From CAMYLR01 sp039590215 (GTDB lineage Bacteria; Gemmatimonadota; Gemmatimonadetes; JACCXV01; JAHWKZ01), in the NCBI GenBank assembly GCA_039590215.1, contig JBDHFX010000016.1:1-20627 (forward strand): DNA of 20,627 nt, written 5' to 3'. Every line of letters starts with the position of its first letter. The stretch's first letter is position 1. Below are positions 8,157 to 15,111 of this stretch, piece by piece. The notes beneath the pieces are model-generated. The model saw nothing but the letters and a program-made list of their open reading frames with translations. It was not told the origin of the DNA and made no database searches. Made by a program: the position numbers and the translations under genes.

Positions 8157-9466
8157 CAGCCCTCGAAGACGATCGCTCCGCCGAGCCCGCCGCCAACACA
8201 CAAGGTCGCCAAGCCCCACTTCGCATCGCGCCGTTTCATCTCTAGCAACAGCGTGAGCGCGAGCCGCGAACCCGTGGCCGCTATCGGGTGGCCGAGTGCG
8301 ATCGCTCCACCGTTGACATTCAACCGCTCGTCTCGAATCTCGCCAATCGGTTGCGACTGATTGAGCACCTCGCTGGCCCACTGCCGGGAGGGGAATACTT
8401 CCATGTTGGCGAGCACAACGGCGGCGAACGCTTCGTTCAACTCGATCAGCTCGATCGCATCGAGTGTCACACCCGCGCGATCGAGAGCGATCGGCGTGGC
8501 TACCGCGGGGCCAAGGCCCATCCGGCGAGGATCGAACCCGGCGAAGGCAAAAGAAGCGATCCGTCCCAGCGGATCGTAACCCAGCTCCGTGGCGCGAGTC
8601 TCTTCCATCAGCAACAAGGCCGCCGCCCCATCGGTGATCATCGACGAGTTTCCGGCGGTCACCGTTCCGTCGCGATGATCGAACACGGCCTTGAGCTTCG
8701 CGAGCGCCCCGAGACTCTGCTCAGGACGGTATCCGATGTCCTCGGCGACCACGTCTCGGTAGCTCGGTGGGATGAACACCGGCGTTACCTCGTCCGCGAA
8801 ACGACCCGCCGCCCACGCTTCGGCGGCGCGCTGGTGTGACCGCAACGCGTACTCATCCTGCGCCTCGCGGGTCAAATTGAACTCGCGGGCCAGAACCTCA
8901 GCCGTCTCACCCATGTTGAGCCCGCACACCGGGTCGGTGAGGCCTTCGGCCAATGCCACGACGGGTTTTAGATGCGCCGGACGGAGCTGGGTGGCCGCGG
9001 TGAGCTTGCCTGCGACCGACCTCGAGCGCGCCAGGTCGGACATCACATCGGCAAACTCGTCCGGATAATGGAGCGGCACGTTCGACATCGATTCGACGCC
9101 ACCAGCGATGACAACGTCCGACTGGCCCAGGACGATTTGGTTGTAGGCGTCGGTGAGTGACTGAAACCCCGAAGCACAATTCCGCGCCACAGAGAACGCG
9201 GGAGCGCTCTGAGGCAATCCAGCCTCGAGGGCAGCGACACGAGCGATGTTGGGTGCTTCGGCGGGCGGTGCGGCGTTACCCAGAATGATCTCGTCGACCG
9301 CGGTCCCATCAAGGCCGGTCCGCTCGACGAGCTCCCGAATTGCGGTGCGTGCCAACTCCACCGCCGCGACGTCAGCCAATCCAGTCCCGGCTTTGGCAAA
9401 CGGCGTCCGCACCCCGTCGACGATGACCACGCGTCGATCGTGATCCCATTTGCCGAGTCGAGGCAT
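8156..9466 (-). CDS. fadI: 3-ketoacyl-CoA thiolase / acetyl-CoA acyltransferase
   Basis: Thiolytic cleavage of 3-ketoacyl-CoA to acetyl-CoA and a shortened acyl-CoA, the last step of each beta-oxidation round. The 436 residues match the length of FadI-type thiolases, longer than typical AtoB enzymes. The nucleophile C97 is in RNCASGFQS, the catalytic H393 in GGAIALGHPIAATGSR, and the second catalytic C423 in LCVGGGLGGA near the C-terminus. The ATG at 9466 is preceded by a near-perfect Shine-Dalgarno (9471-9477). The stop overlaps the start of the fadJ-like gene by one base (TGATG), the usual thiolase-hydratase partnership of the trifunctional complex. The lipoprotein gene lies 40 nt upstream in the same direction, so this gene may share its transcript. 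Confidence 0.93.
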   Translation of the reverse strand: MPRLGKWDHDRRVVIVDGVRTPFAKAGTGLADVAAVELARTAIRELVERTGLDGTAVDEIILGNAAPPAEAPNIARVAALEAGLPQSAPAFSVARNCASGFQSLTDAYNQIVLGQSDVVIAGGVESMSNVPLHYPDEFADVMSDLARSRSVAGKLTAATQLRPAHLKPVVALAEGLTDPVCGLNMGETAEVLAREFNLTREAQDEYALRSHQRAAEAWAAGRFADEVTPVFIPPSYRDVVAEDIGYRPEQSLGALAKLKAVFDHRDGTVTAGNSSMITDGAAALLLMEETRATELGYDPLGRIASFAFAGFDPRRMGLGPAVATPIALDRAGVTLDAIELIELNEAFAAVVLANMEVFPSRQWASEVLNQSQPIGEIRDERLNVNGGAIALGHPIAATGSRLALTLLLEMKRRDAKWGLATLCVGGGLGGAIVFEG

Positions 9467-9470
9467 GGCG

Positions 9471-9477
9471 CCTCCTT
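9471..9477 (-). promoter_or_regulatory. Strong Shine-Dalgarno of the thiolase gene
   Basis: AAGGAGG read on the minus strand, 4 nt before the ATG at 9466. It is much stronger than most sites in the window, where overlapping genes lack one. It marks the thiolase as an independent entry point for ribosomes at the head of the coupled beta-oxidation genes. Confidence 0.7.
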
Positions 9478-9506
9478 GAATTGGCCTGCGCGAACTATCG
9501 GGCCGA

Positions 9507-10241
9507 CTAGTACACCGGCTCGAGACTCGCGTTTTCGCCAGTCAGACGGACGGCCTGCTCTCCGCCGCCGGCTTCGACACGCACATTCCAGCGATAGCGT
9601 TGGCTGATCGAACCAGGGACCGGCGCGTCGCCCAGAATCCACCACGTGCCATTAGGGACCGTAACCGTGGCTCGGCCGTCGCGATCGGTCTCCACTGACT
9701 GCAGCGGCATTTCACCAACCCGCTGGCTCTCGGCTGCGGCGAAAGCGTCTTCCGGCCAAGCACGCTCCTCCCACGCTCGCCGCGTCTCTCGATACTCGTC
9801 CCGAACATCGGTATAGCCATCAGTGATGTCCTGACACGACTCAAAACGCTGCTTCTCGCGAGCGACGAGCGCCTGGTAGGCTTCAAACGCCTGGCGATAC
9901 TCGTCTGAAGTGCGATCCGAGATCGAGCTGGCGCGGGCCTGCACTGTCTCGATCGAATCACTCGTTGCGCGATACGCTGAACACGCATCTTGATACTGTT
10001 GCGAAAGCTGGCGGATCGCGTCCGCCGAGGGCGACTCACCCGGCTGGGACTGGCTCTGCAGCTCGGCATACAGCTCGTCGATGTCGTACGGAAGGATATC
10101 AAGCGACACGTTCGAGAGCGCCACCGTCTCTCCTTCCGCGTTCTGGCCGCTGGTGTCCATTATGAGTTGGGTCTCTGTGCTACACGCGGCGAGGGCGCCG
10201 AGAAACACTGCAAGCGCGAGCGAGCTTCGGGCAAATGCCAC
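9507..10241 (-). CDS. Lipoprotein with helical middle and beta C-terminal region
   Basis: The N-terminus is a lipoprotein signal: a hydrophobic stretch from about residue 8 ends in the lipobox LAAC with C20 as the lipidated residue, so the protein is membrane-anchored outside the cytoplasm. The mature part starts with a short segment of beta character (30-52). A Gln/Glu/Arg-rich helical region follows at about 55-165, probably a helical hairpin or coiled coil, with C87 and C136 that could form a disulfide. A C-terminal segment (182-244, TDRDGRATVTVPNGTWWILGDA...) resembles transthyretin-like or carboxypeptidase-regulatory beta-sandwiches. No family name can be given. The GTG start has AGGAGG 7 nt upstream. 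It lies 71 bp after an M16 peptidase gene and 40 bp before the thiolase gene, so its functional partner is unclear. Confidence 0.78.
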   Translation of the reverse strand: MAFARSSLALAVFLGALAACSTETQLIMDTSGQNAEGETVALSNVSLDILPYDIDELYAELQSQSQPGESPSADAIRQLSQQYQDACSAYRATSDSIETVQARASSISDRTSDEYRQAFEAYQALVAREKQRFESCQDITDGYTDVRDEYRETRRAWEERAWPEDAFAAAESQRVGEMPLQSVETDRDGRATVTVPNGTWWILGDAPVPGSISQRYRWNVRVEAGGGEQAVRLTGENASLEPVY

Positions 10242-10248
10242 CTATCGA

Positions 10249-10254
10249 CCTCCT
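10249..10254 (-). promoter_or_regulatory. Shine-Dalgarno of the lipoprotein gene
   Basis: AGGAGG on the minus strand, 7 nt before the GTG at 10241. This near-ideal site decides the GTG start and fits the lipobox position at residue 20. Confidence 0.65.
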
Positions 10255-10286
10255 GGGCTGATGTTCACGTCAACAAGTTACCGGCC

Positions 10287-10302
10287 GCTCGACGAAACGA
10301 GC
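10287..10302 (-). other. Short stem-loop downstream of the M16 partner gene
   Basis: GCTCG and CGAGC form a 5-bp stem around a 6-nt loop, starting 11 nt after the M16 stop. There is no T-tract, so it is not a convincing intrinsic terminator. It could be an RNA-processing or 3'-end stability element, or chance. Confidence 0.2.
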
Positions 10303-10312
10303 AACGTTGGCG

Positions 10313-11560
10313 CTAGAGTTCAAACTCCGGCGTGCCGGTTCGCACGACCCATGCACACGTTGGCGATCCGGTCAACCATCGCTCGACGACCACACGCACC
10401 TGCTCGGCGGTCACCGACTGGACCTCTGCCATCCACTTGTCACCAAAGTCGTGTCCCAGGCCGTACACCTCGTAGGCAGCGAGCCGCGAGGCTTGCGCCA
10501 TGTTCGTCTCGACCCCAAGAAGGAATCGCCCCTTCAGGTAGTGCTTCGCCGCGGAGAGCTCGTCGGCCCCGATTGGCTCGGTGACGATGCGGCTGAATTC
10601 GGCTGCCAACCCGCGGGCCGCTTCCTCGACGCGATCGGGATCGGTGACGATGTACCCGGCGAGGAACGATCCGTCGAGCCGATCGCTGTAGAGCGTCGAC
10701 ACCTGATACGCCAGCGAGCGTTTCTCGCGCAGCTCGATAAACAAGCGTGAAGACATCGACCCACCCAGCACGGCATCGATGAGTCGTGCGATTGGATAGT
10801 CGGGGTGCGTGTAGTCTGGGGCTGGGAAGCCGTACACGAGGTAAGCCGCATCCCGATCGAGTGCGATGCGCTGAGTTCCGCCACTAGGTTCGGCTGCCGG
10901 TGGGCGAGCACTCGGAGGACCGGTCGGGAGCGGTCCGAGCGTCGACTCGAACATCGCGAACAGACGATCAATGTCAAAGCGACCGACGGCGGTGACGACG
11001 GGCGGCGTCGGGCGGTAGAATCGATGCGCGGCTGCAAGCACTTGGTCGCGATCAACCTCGCGAACAGTTTCGCGATAACCGATCGCCGGTTTGTGATAGG
11101 GGTGATCGTCGTAAAACACCTCGCGAAAGAGATCCAGCGCACGGGTCATCAGCTCGTCCTCGCGGGCTTCCAGCGCGCCCAACGTTTGCTCGACCTCGGA
11201 TGCGACCTCGTCTTCGGCGAACGCCGGCTCGGTCAGAGCCTCCAGGAACAGCTCAGCAGCGGGTTCCCACGTCGCGGCGGTGGCCTTCAACGTGACCGAG
11301 CCGACGTCAGTGCCCGCGCTGGCATCCAGCTCGGCGCCGAGCTCCGCCAACCGGTCTTGGAACGCGTTAGCCGATCGCCGCTCGGTACCTCTCGGAAGCA
11401 CACTCTGAACCAGCTGCGAGATTCCGGCCTCGTCGTCGGCCTCGTATAACGTGCCCATTGGGAGCGCAGCGTAAACGGCGACGATGTCGTTACCGTCCAA
11501 TGGCCGGGCTAGAATCGTGGTGCCACCAGACAGTTCGTGTTTTCGGTGATCAAGCACCAT
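10313..11560 (-). CDS. M16 family peptidase-like protein, non-catalytic partner
   Basis: An insulinase-like fold of 415 residues with the paired M16 N- and C-terminal domains, but the zinc motif HxxEH is missing: the equivalent helix reads AGISQLVQSVL. It therefore matches the non-catalytic half of the two-subunit M16B proteases, which form a clamshell with an active subunit. The active partner is encoded immediately upstream. The ATG at 11560 was chosen; it overlaps the upstream gene by 11 nt and has GGTGGGG about 4 nt before it. The frame extends to 11602 without adding recognisable family sequence. No signal peptide is visible from the ATG, so the enzyme appears cytoplasmic. Its substrate is unknown. 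Confidence 0.87.
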   Translation of the reverse strand: MVLDHRKHELSGGTTILARPLDGNDIVAVYAALPMGTLYEADDEAGISQLVQSVLPRGTERRSANAFQDRLAELGAELDASAGTDVGSVTLKATAATWEPAAELFLEALTEPAFAEDEVASEVEQTLGALEAREDELMTRALDLFREVFYDDHPYHKPAIGYRETVREVDRDQVLAAAHRFYRPTPPVVTAVGRFDIDRLFAMFESTLGPLPTGPPSARPPAAEPSGGTQRIALDRDAAYLVYGFPAPDYTHPDYPIARLIDAVLGGSMSSRLFIELREKRSLAYQVSTLYSDRLDGSFLAGYIVTDPDRVEEAARGLAAEFSRIVTEPIGADELSAAKHYLKGRFLLGVETNMAQASRLAAYEVYGLGHDFGDKWMAEVQSVTAEQVRVVVERWLTGSPTCAWVVRTGTPEFEL

Positions 11561-12851
11561 CGGGCCCCACCCACGCTCGCACCGCTTTAGTCGGGTCGCC
11601 ACGTTCGGCGAGCGCCCGAGTAGCGTCTTCCACGGTTACGGCGGCGATGCCCTCGAGCAGACGACGGAAAGCTCCCGCGTCACCGAAAAGCACCTCGTGC
11701 TCGCCAAGCGTGCCGGTCACCGCTCCATTCGTCTCGTTTGCGTAGGCAAACTCGGCAACCAACATCGCTTTCGCGCGGTGCAACTCTTCCTCATCGAAAC
11801 CGGCCTCGATCGCCGTTGATACGACTGCGCTGATCTCGGCCTCGACCTGCGCTCGCTTGTCGGGCGCGCACACCGCGTCGATCCCAAGGACACCGGTCGC
11901 GCCAAGCGCGTGCATCCAAGCGCTCACCGAAGTCACTAGTCGCAGCTCGTCGATCAAGCGTCGATAAAGGCGGGACGTCATACCGTAACCGAGCATCGTG
12001 CTCGCCATCTCGAGCGCGCAGAGCTCGTCGATATCTGCCCGCCCGGCGGTTCTAAACCCCCAAGCCAGGTATCCCTGGTTGATCTCCATCGTGTCTCGGA
12101 TGGGATCCGTGGCCGGCGGGGGTGGCTCCGGAGGTGCAGTGCCAGCCGCACCACGTCGTAGCGGGTCCAACCTTTCAGCCACTTGCTCGACAACGGTTGC
12201 CGGATCGATATCGCCGGCGATTGCCACCACCAATCGTTCGGCCGCGTAGTGGTCCGACCAGTAGCGGCGCATCACGTCTGTACTGATACGATCCAGCGAT
12301 TCGGAAGTCCCCAACACTTCCCGACCGTAGGGACTATCGCCGAAGACCGCTCGGCTCAGACGAGTGAACAACCGTCCGTGAGGCGAGTCATTGCGACGCC
12401 GGATCTCTTCCTTCACGACCCGTCGCTCGCGCTCCAGCTCCGGCGGGGGGAGTGTCGGCCGTAGCAGATGCTCGGTCAGCAGGTCCAATGAGGTCTCGAA
12501 GTACTCGCTCGGCGAGACGATGAAGTAGTGGGTGAACTCGAGCGACGTCGCGGCGTTGTTGTAGCCGCCCATCTCTTTCACCAACCGATCCATTGCGCCC
12601 GGCGGGAACCGCTCGGTTCCTTTGAAGAACATGTGCTCGAGAAAGTGGGAGATGCCGACGTGCTCGTCGGTCTCGTCGACCGCGCCAACGCCGAGCCACA
12701 AATCGACCGCTACGATCGGCTGCGCACGGTTGGCGCGAACCAGGACACGGGCACCGTTGTCGAGTTGGGCGCGGTCAAACGGCGCTGGGTTCGGATCGCC
12801 AGCCCGCCCGACGGTCGTCAGTTTTGGCGGGGTCACCAACCGCTTATTCAC
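11550..12851 (-). CDS. M16 family zinc metallopeptidase, catalytic subunit
   Basis: A processing-protease-like M16B peptidase of 433 residues. The inverted zinc motif is HFLEH at 69-73 (H69 and H73 ligands, E72 catalytic), and the third ligand is E149 in VVKEEI, 76 residues after H73, the standard spacing. LEHMFFKGTERFP, GGYNNAATSLEFTHYF and the later domain are typical. No signal peptide is evident; the first 25 residues are polar, so a cytoplasmic location is likely. The GTG start at 12851 has GAGGGG about 11 nt upstream. Its stop lies inside the start of the non-catalytic partner, an 11-nt overlap, so the two subunits are probably made together. Degradation of short peptides is the usual role, but the true substrate is unknown. 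Confidence 0.92.
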   Translation of the reverse strand: MNKRLVTPPKLTTVGRAGDPNPAPFDRAQLDNGARVLVRANRAQPIVAVDLWLGVGAVDETDEHVGISHFLEHMFFKGTERFPPGAMDRLVKEMGGYNNAATSLEFTHYFIVSPSEYFETSLDLLTEHLLRPTLPPPELERERRVVKEEIRRRNDSPHGRLFTRLSRAVFGDSPYGREVLGTSESLDRISTDVMRRYWSDHYAAERLVVAIAGDIDPATVVEQVAERLDPLRRGAAGTAPPEPPPPATDPIRDTMEINQGYLAWGFRTAGRADIDELCALEMASTMLGYGMTSRLYRRLIDELRLVTSVSAWMHALGATGVLGIDAVCAPDKRAQVEAEISAVVSTAIEAGFDEEELHRAKAMLVAEFAYANETNGAVTGTLGEHEVLFGDAGAFRRLLEGIAAVTVEDATRALAERGDPTKAVRAWVGPDGA

Positions 12852-12856
12852 AAGCG
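12841..12856 (-). other. Inverted repeat holding the M16 start codon
   Basis: CGCTT and AAGCG pair around GTGAAT, so the GTG start would sit in the loop of a 5-bp hairpin. The stem is short and could be chance; if formed it might modulate initiation. Confidence 0.15.
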
Positions 12857-12908
12857 TACAGGCCCCTCAGCGTGGCGAATGTCAAGGCGCGCGAGGAGAG
12901 AAGATCGA

Positions 12909-12927
12909 GGCGTATTTCAGGTACGCC
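12909..12927. repeat. Perfect 6-bp inverted repeat upstream of the M16 genes
   Basis: GGCGTA and TACGCC flank a 7-nt spacer in the 126-bp gap between the M23 stop and the M16 start. A TTGACA hexamer on the minus strand lies at 12885-12880, closer to the M16 gene, but no good -10 follows at 17 bp. The repeat could be an operator or an RNA stem. The rest of this gap shows only the stem-loop at 12961-12977. Confidence 0.3.
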
Positions 12928-12960
12928 GCAGGACGTCGCGACGAGCGCAACACAGAGATC

Positions 12961-12977
12961 GGCCACGCTGTGTGGCC
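12961..12977 (-). other. GC-rich stem-loop directly after the M23 stop
   Basis: GGCCAC and GTGGCC form a perfect 6-bp stem with a 5-nt loop, immediately after the TGA at 12978. The position is that of a 3' hairpin, but the following sequence (GATCTCTG) lacks a T-tract, so termination would be weak or factor-dependent. It may partly separate M23 from M16 expression. Confidence 0.35.
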
Positions 12978-13901
12978 TCAGTCGGCGATGGCGTCTGGGA
13001 AGATGTAGTTGAGCGGATCAACCGGATCCCCGTCTTCGTGCACTTCGTAGTGCACGTGGGGTGCGACGGCGTAGCCGGTCGAGCCAACCAACCCGATCGT
13101 ATCGCCGCGTTTCACCTTCTGGCCCGGCTTGACGAGGATCTTCGAAGCGTGGGAGTACTTGGTAAGGACGCCATGCCCGTGCTCGATCTCGACCTGGTTT
13201 CCGTGCCCGTTTTGCCAACCGGTGCGAACCACACGCCCAGCCGCCGTGGCCAAGATCGGGTTGCCCCGATTGGCCGAGATGTCGATCCCAAAGTGGGGTC
13301 GGACGTCGTGGAAGATCGGGTGCCTGCGACGCATCGAGTAAGTGCTCGACAAGAAGCCCGAAGCCGGCCAGATCGACGGCGTAGCCTCAAACCGCGCGCG
13401 GTTCGAGGTGATCGACTTTTGGACGTCCTCGAAGCTGCTGGCGACCAGCTCGCTGCGTCGCAACAGCACATCGAGCGAGGTCGTCATCGATGCCACCCGG
13501 TCGTGGAGCTGCGTATCACCCAATCCGGTGCCATCGAACGGCGTATGCCCGGGACCACCGACACCCACCGCTTGAACCTCGAGCGGGACCGGTGGCAGGT
13601 CGGCTGCCAACCGCAATTCTTCTTCGCGTTCCAAAAGTGTATCGAGAGTCTGACCAAGCGTCGCGATCTCACCCTCGGCACCTTCCAACTCGGTGCGAAG
13701 ACGGTCGTTCTCGGCTACGACGTTGGCTTTGCCGGGTAGCTCGCCGCCAAGGAACGCTGCCAACCCCAAGCCCAACACAACCGCGAGCACTCCGACGACC
13801 ACCATGCCCGACCCGATCGCGGTTCGTGCCGATAGCGGAAAGGAGCGTACCCTGCTGTTTTCATTCGGTATGTACATAAGCGTCCCAAAACGGTCGAACA
13901 C
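12978..13901 (-). CDS. M23 family metallopeptidase, LytM-type endopeptidase (active site intact)
   Basis: Predicted peptidoglycan endopeptidase anchored in the inner membrane. The 307 residues comprise a short basic cytoplasmic N-terminus, one transmembrane helix near 28-51, a coiled-coil periplasmic stretch (about 58-100), a linker, and a C-terminal LytM domain (about 195-300). The zinc site is complete: H203 and D207 in HFGIDI, with H282 and H284 in HVHYEV, plus H251 in YSHASK. The GTG start at 13901 has a purine-rich GGGGGGA 7 nt upstream (13909-13915). An alternative ATG at 13877 lacks a comparable site. A strong terminator lies only 26 bp upstream of the start, so the gene's promoter must lie on the far side of it. 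It contrasts with the M23 protein at 17811-19049, whose active-site residues are substituted. Confidence 0.9.
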   Translation of the reverse strand: MFDRFGTLMYIPNENSRVRSFPLSARTAIGSGMVVVGVLAVVLGLGLAAFLGGELPGKANVVAENDRLRTELEGAEGEIATLGQTLDTLLEREEELRLAADLPPVPLEVQAVGVGGPGHTPFDGTGLGDTQLHDRVASMTTSLDVLLRRSELVASSFEDVQKSITSNRARFEATPSIWPASGFLSSTYSMRRRHPIFHDVRPHFGIDISANRGNPILATAAGRVVRTGWQNGHGNQVEIEHGHGVLTKYSHASKILVKPGQKVKRGDTIGLVGSTGYAVAPHVHYEVHEDGDPVDPLNYIFPDAIAD

Positions 13902-13926
13902 CGATCAATCCCCCCGAGAGATTGGC

Positions 13927-13950
13927 AAAAAAATGGGCGGCGATGCCGCC
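13927..13950 (-). terminator. Rho-independent terminator
   Basis: On the minus strand GGCGGC, a 3-nt loop ATC, GCCGCC, then CA and seven T. The all-GC 6-bp stem and T7 tract are a textbook intrinsic terminator. It lies 131 nt after the stop of the MCE gene and 26 bp before the M23 GTG. It probably ends the ftsE-to-mce operon, yet it also lies within any leader that starts at the candidate promoter 14001-14029. Confidence 0.85.
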
Positions 13951-14000
13951 AGAAGACTCTAGTACTGTGGTGTGGCTCGTTTCGTGAAAACGATCATAAA

Positions 14001-14029
14001 ACGCTAGCTCCCGGCCATCTGGGTGTCAA
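14001..14029 (-). promoter_or_regulatory. Candidate sigma-70 promoter for the M23 gene
   Basis: On the minus strand a perfect TTGACA (14029-14024), a 17-bp spacer and TAGCGT (14006-14001), which keeps the first T, the A and the last T of the -10 consensus. The predicted start is near 13993. The resulting leader of about 90 nt would contain the terminator at 13927-13950 and, near its start, a CGTTT...AAACG inverted repeat. The remainder of the 179-bp gap between the MCE stop and the M23 start holds no other recognisable element. Confidence 0.45.
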
Positions 14030-14080
14030 CTCGATCGCCAAAGGCTGCAATCGCCGTTCCGCGCCCACAGCGGGCCCCAC

Positions 14081-15109
14081 TCAGAAAATCTCGATGTTGA
14101 TGAACCCCAACGGGTTGTCGCGGAACGCGCGAGCCAGATCCGCCCCTCGCGCTTGGAGTACCCGCAGCTGCCGCTGGAGTTCCTCGTCATAGGCCATCCG
14201 GCCCAGCGTGCCGTGAGCGCTGTCCAGATGAAAGCGCACAGCCTCGGCTTGTGCTCCGGCATCGGTCAGCGCTGCCTCGAGCTCGGTCGGGCTGCTCCAC
14301 CGCTGATACCCACTATCGGGCGCCTTTCGCAGCGAGTCGAGGGCCTCGATTTCCCGTTTGAGAGACGCGATCTGCGTACGCAATGTCGGATCGCGGCGGT
14401 ACCGACCGACGAGCCCGGGTCCGCTGTCGATCACCGCCAGCAGCCGCTCGGCGTCATCTGCCACGCGGCTCACAATCGAGTAAAGCTCCGCATCGGCATC
14501 CAGCAGCTTGCCAGCCGTGCCGCCCCCGGCAGCTATTTCGGCCCCGACCTCGCGTCCGACCGCCGCCAGTACCTGCGCCTCGTTCAGCGCTCGAGCGAGC
14601 TTGGCCAAGATCAAGTCCCAATCGGCGCTCGGCATAGCGGCGATCGTCGACCCCGCTTCAAGCGGGGTCTCGCGAACGTCGCCGGCGGTGATCCGAACGT
14701 ACCGTTCGCCACCGAGCCCCAAGTTGGTCAGTTGCGCTCGCGAGCTCGGCGTTATGTAGCGTTCGAAGCGCTCTTCGACCTCGAGTTGTATTCGAATGTC
14801 AGCCACCAGCTTGAACTCGGCCGGCGGCAGGACGAGTTCCCCGGGCGCCTGTGGTTGCGGCGGACGCGGCGGCACGATTTCGACATCTCGCACCTCACCA
14901 GCCGGCATGCCACCCACCCGCACAAACGATCCAATTCGGATTCCGGCCGCGTCGTCGAGCTCGAGATAGTACGGCAGCGTGTCTGGTAGGAACGGTCCAC
15001 GTTGCGATCCGAGCATTAGCACCGTCACGATGACCGCGCTCACAACCAACGTCACCACGATCCCCAACCGATACTCTCCCCAACCACGATCGCGCGTCGG
15101 GTCGGGCAC
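14081..15109 (-). CDS. MCE/MlaD family protein
   Basis: A substrate-binding-type component of MCE lipid transporters, anchored in the inner membrane and facing the periplasm. The 342 residues contain one transmembrane helix near 14-34 and an MCE domain at about 45-162 (YYLELDDAAGIRIGSFVRVGG; GGERYVRI). A helical C-terminal part of about 180 residues follows, as in MlaD relatives that form longer tubes. The GTG at 15109 was chosen: it lies 2 nt after the metG stop, has AGGA 7 nt upstream and gives a short cytoplasmic N-terminus before the helix. The open frame to 15268 runs inside metG. No permease (MlaE) or ATPase (MlaF) gene is visible in the window, so partners must be encoded elsewhere. 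The specific substrate is unknown. Confidence 0.87.
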   Translation of the reverse strand: MPDPTRDRGWGEYRLGIVVTLVVSAVIVTVLMLGSQRGPFLPDTLPYYLELDDAAGIRIGSFVRVGGMPAGEVRDVEIVPPRPPQPQAPGELVLPPAEFKLVADIRIQLEVEERFERYITPSSRAQLTNLGLGGERYVRITAGDVRETPLEAGSTIAAMPSADWDLILAKLARALNEAQVLAAVGREVGAEIAAGGGTAGKLLDADAELYSIVSRVADDAERLLAVIDSGPGLVGRYRRDPTLRTQIASLKREIEALDSLRKAPDSGYQRWSSPTELEAALTDAGAQAEAVRFHLDSAHGTLGRMAYDEELQRQLRVLQARGADLARAFRDNPLGFINIEIF

Positions 15110-15111
15110 CG

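Noticed and set aside
8157..8381. N-terminal extension of the fadJ-like gene by 75 residues
   Set aside because: It is entirely inside the thiolase gene, Arg-rich, and unlike any hydratase N-terminus. The ATG at 8156 gives the standard length and start.
10268..10273. TTGACG on the minus strand as a -35 for the lipoprotein/fad genes
   Set aside because: The hexamer at 17 bp spacing is GGTCGA, which does not resemble a -10 element.
10263..10274. Near-palindrome GTTCACGTCAAC upstream of the lipoprotein gene as a possible operator
   Set aside because: The symmetry is imperfect, there is no second copy near the fad genes, and there is no matching promoter. One occurrence is not enough support.
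12528..13739. Long plus-strand open frame of 403 codons
   Set aside because: It lies antisense to the M16 and M23 genes, both with intact catalytic motifs. Its translation is basic, low in recognisable motifs and matches no family.
13959..13997. Twelve-codon open frame (ATG to TAG) ending 8 nt before the terminator, like an attenuator leader peptide
   Set aside because: Its ATG lies before the predicted transcription start (about 13993), it has no Shine-Dalgarno, and it is not rich in one amino acid. It would matter only on read-through transcripts.
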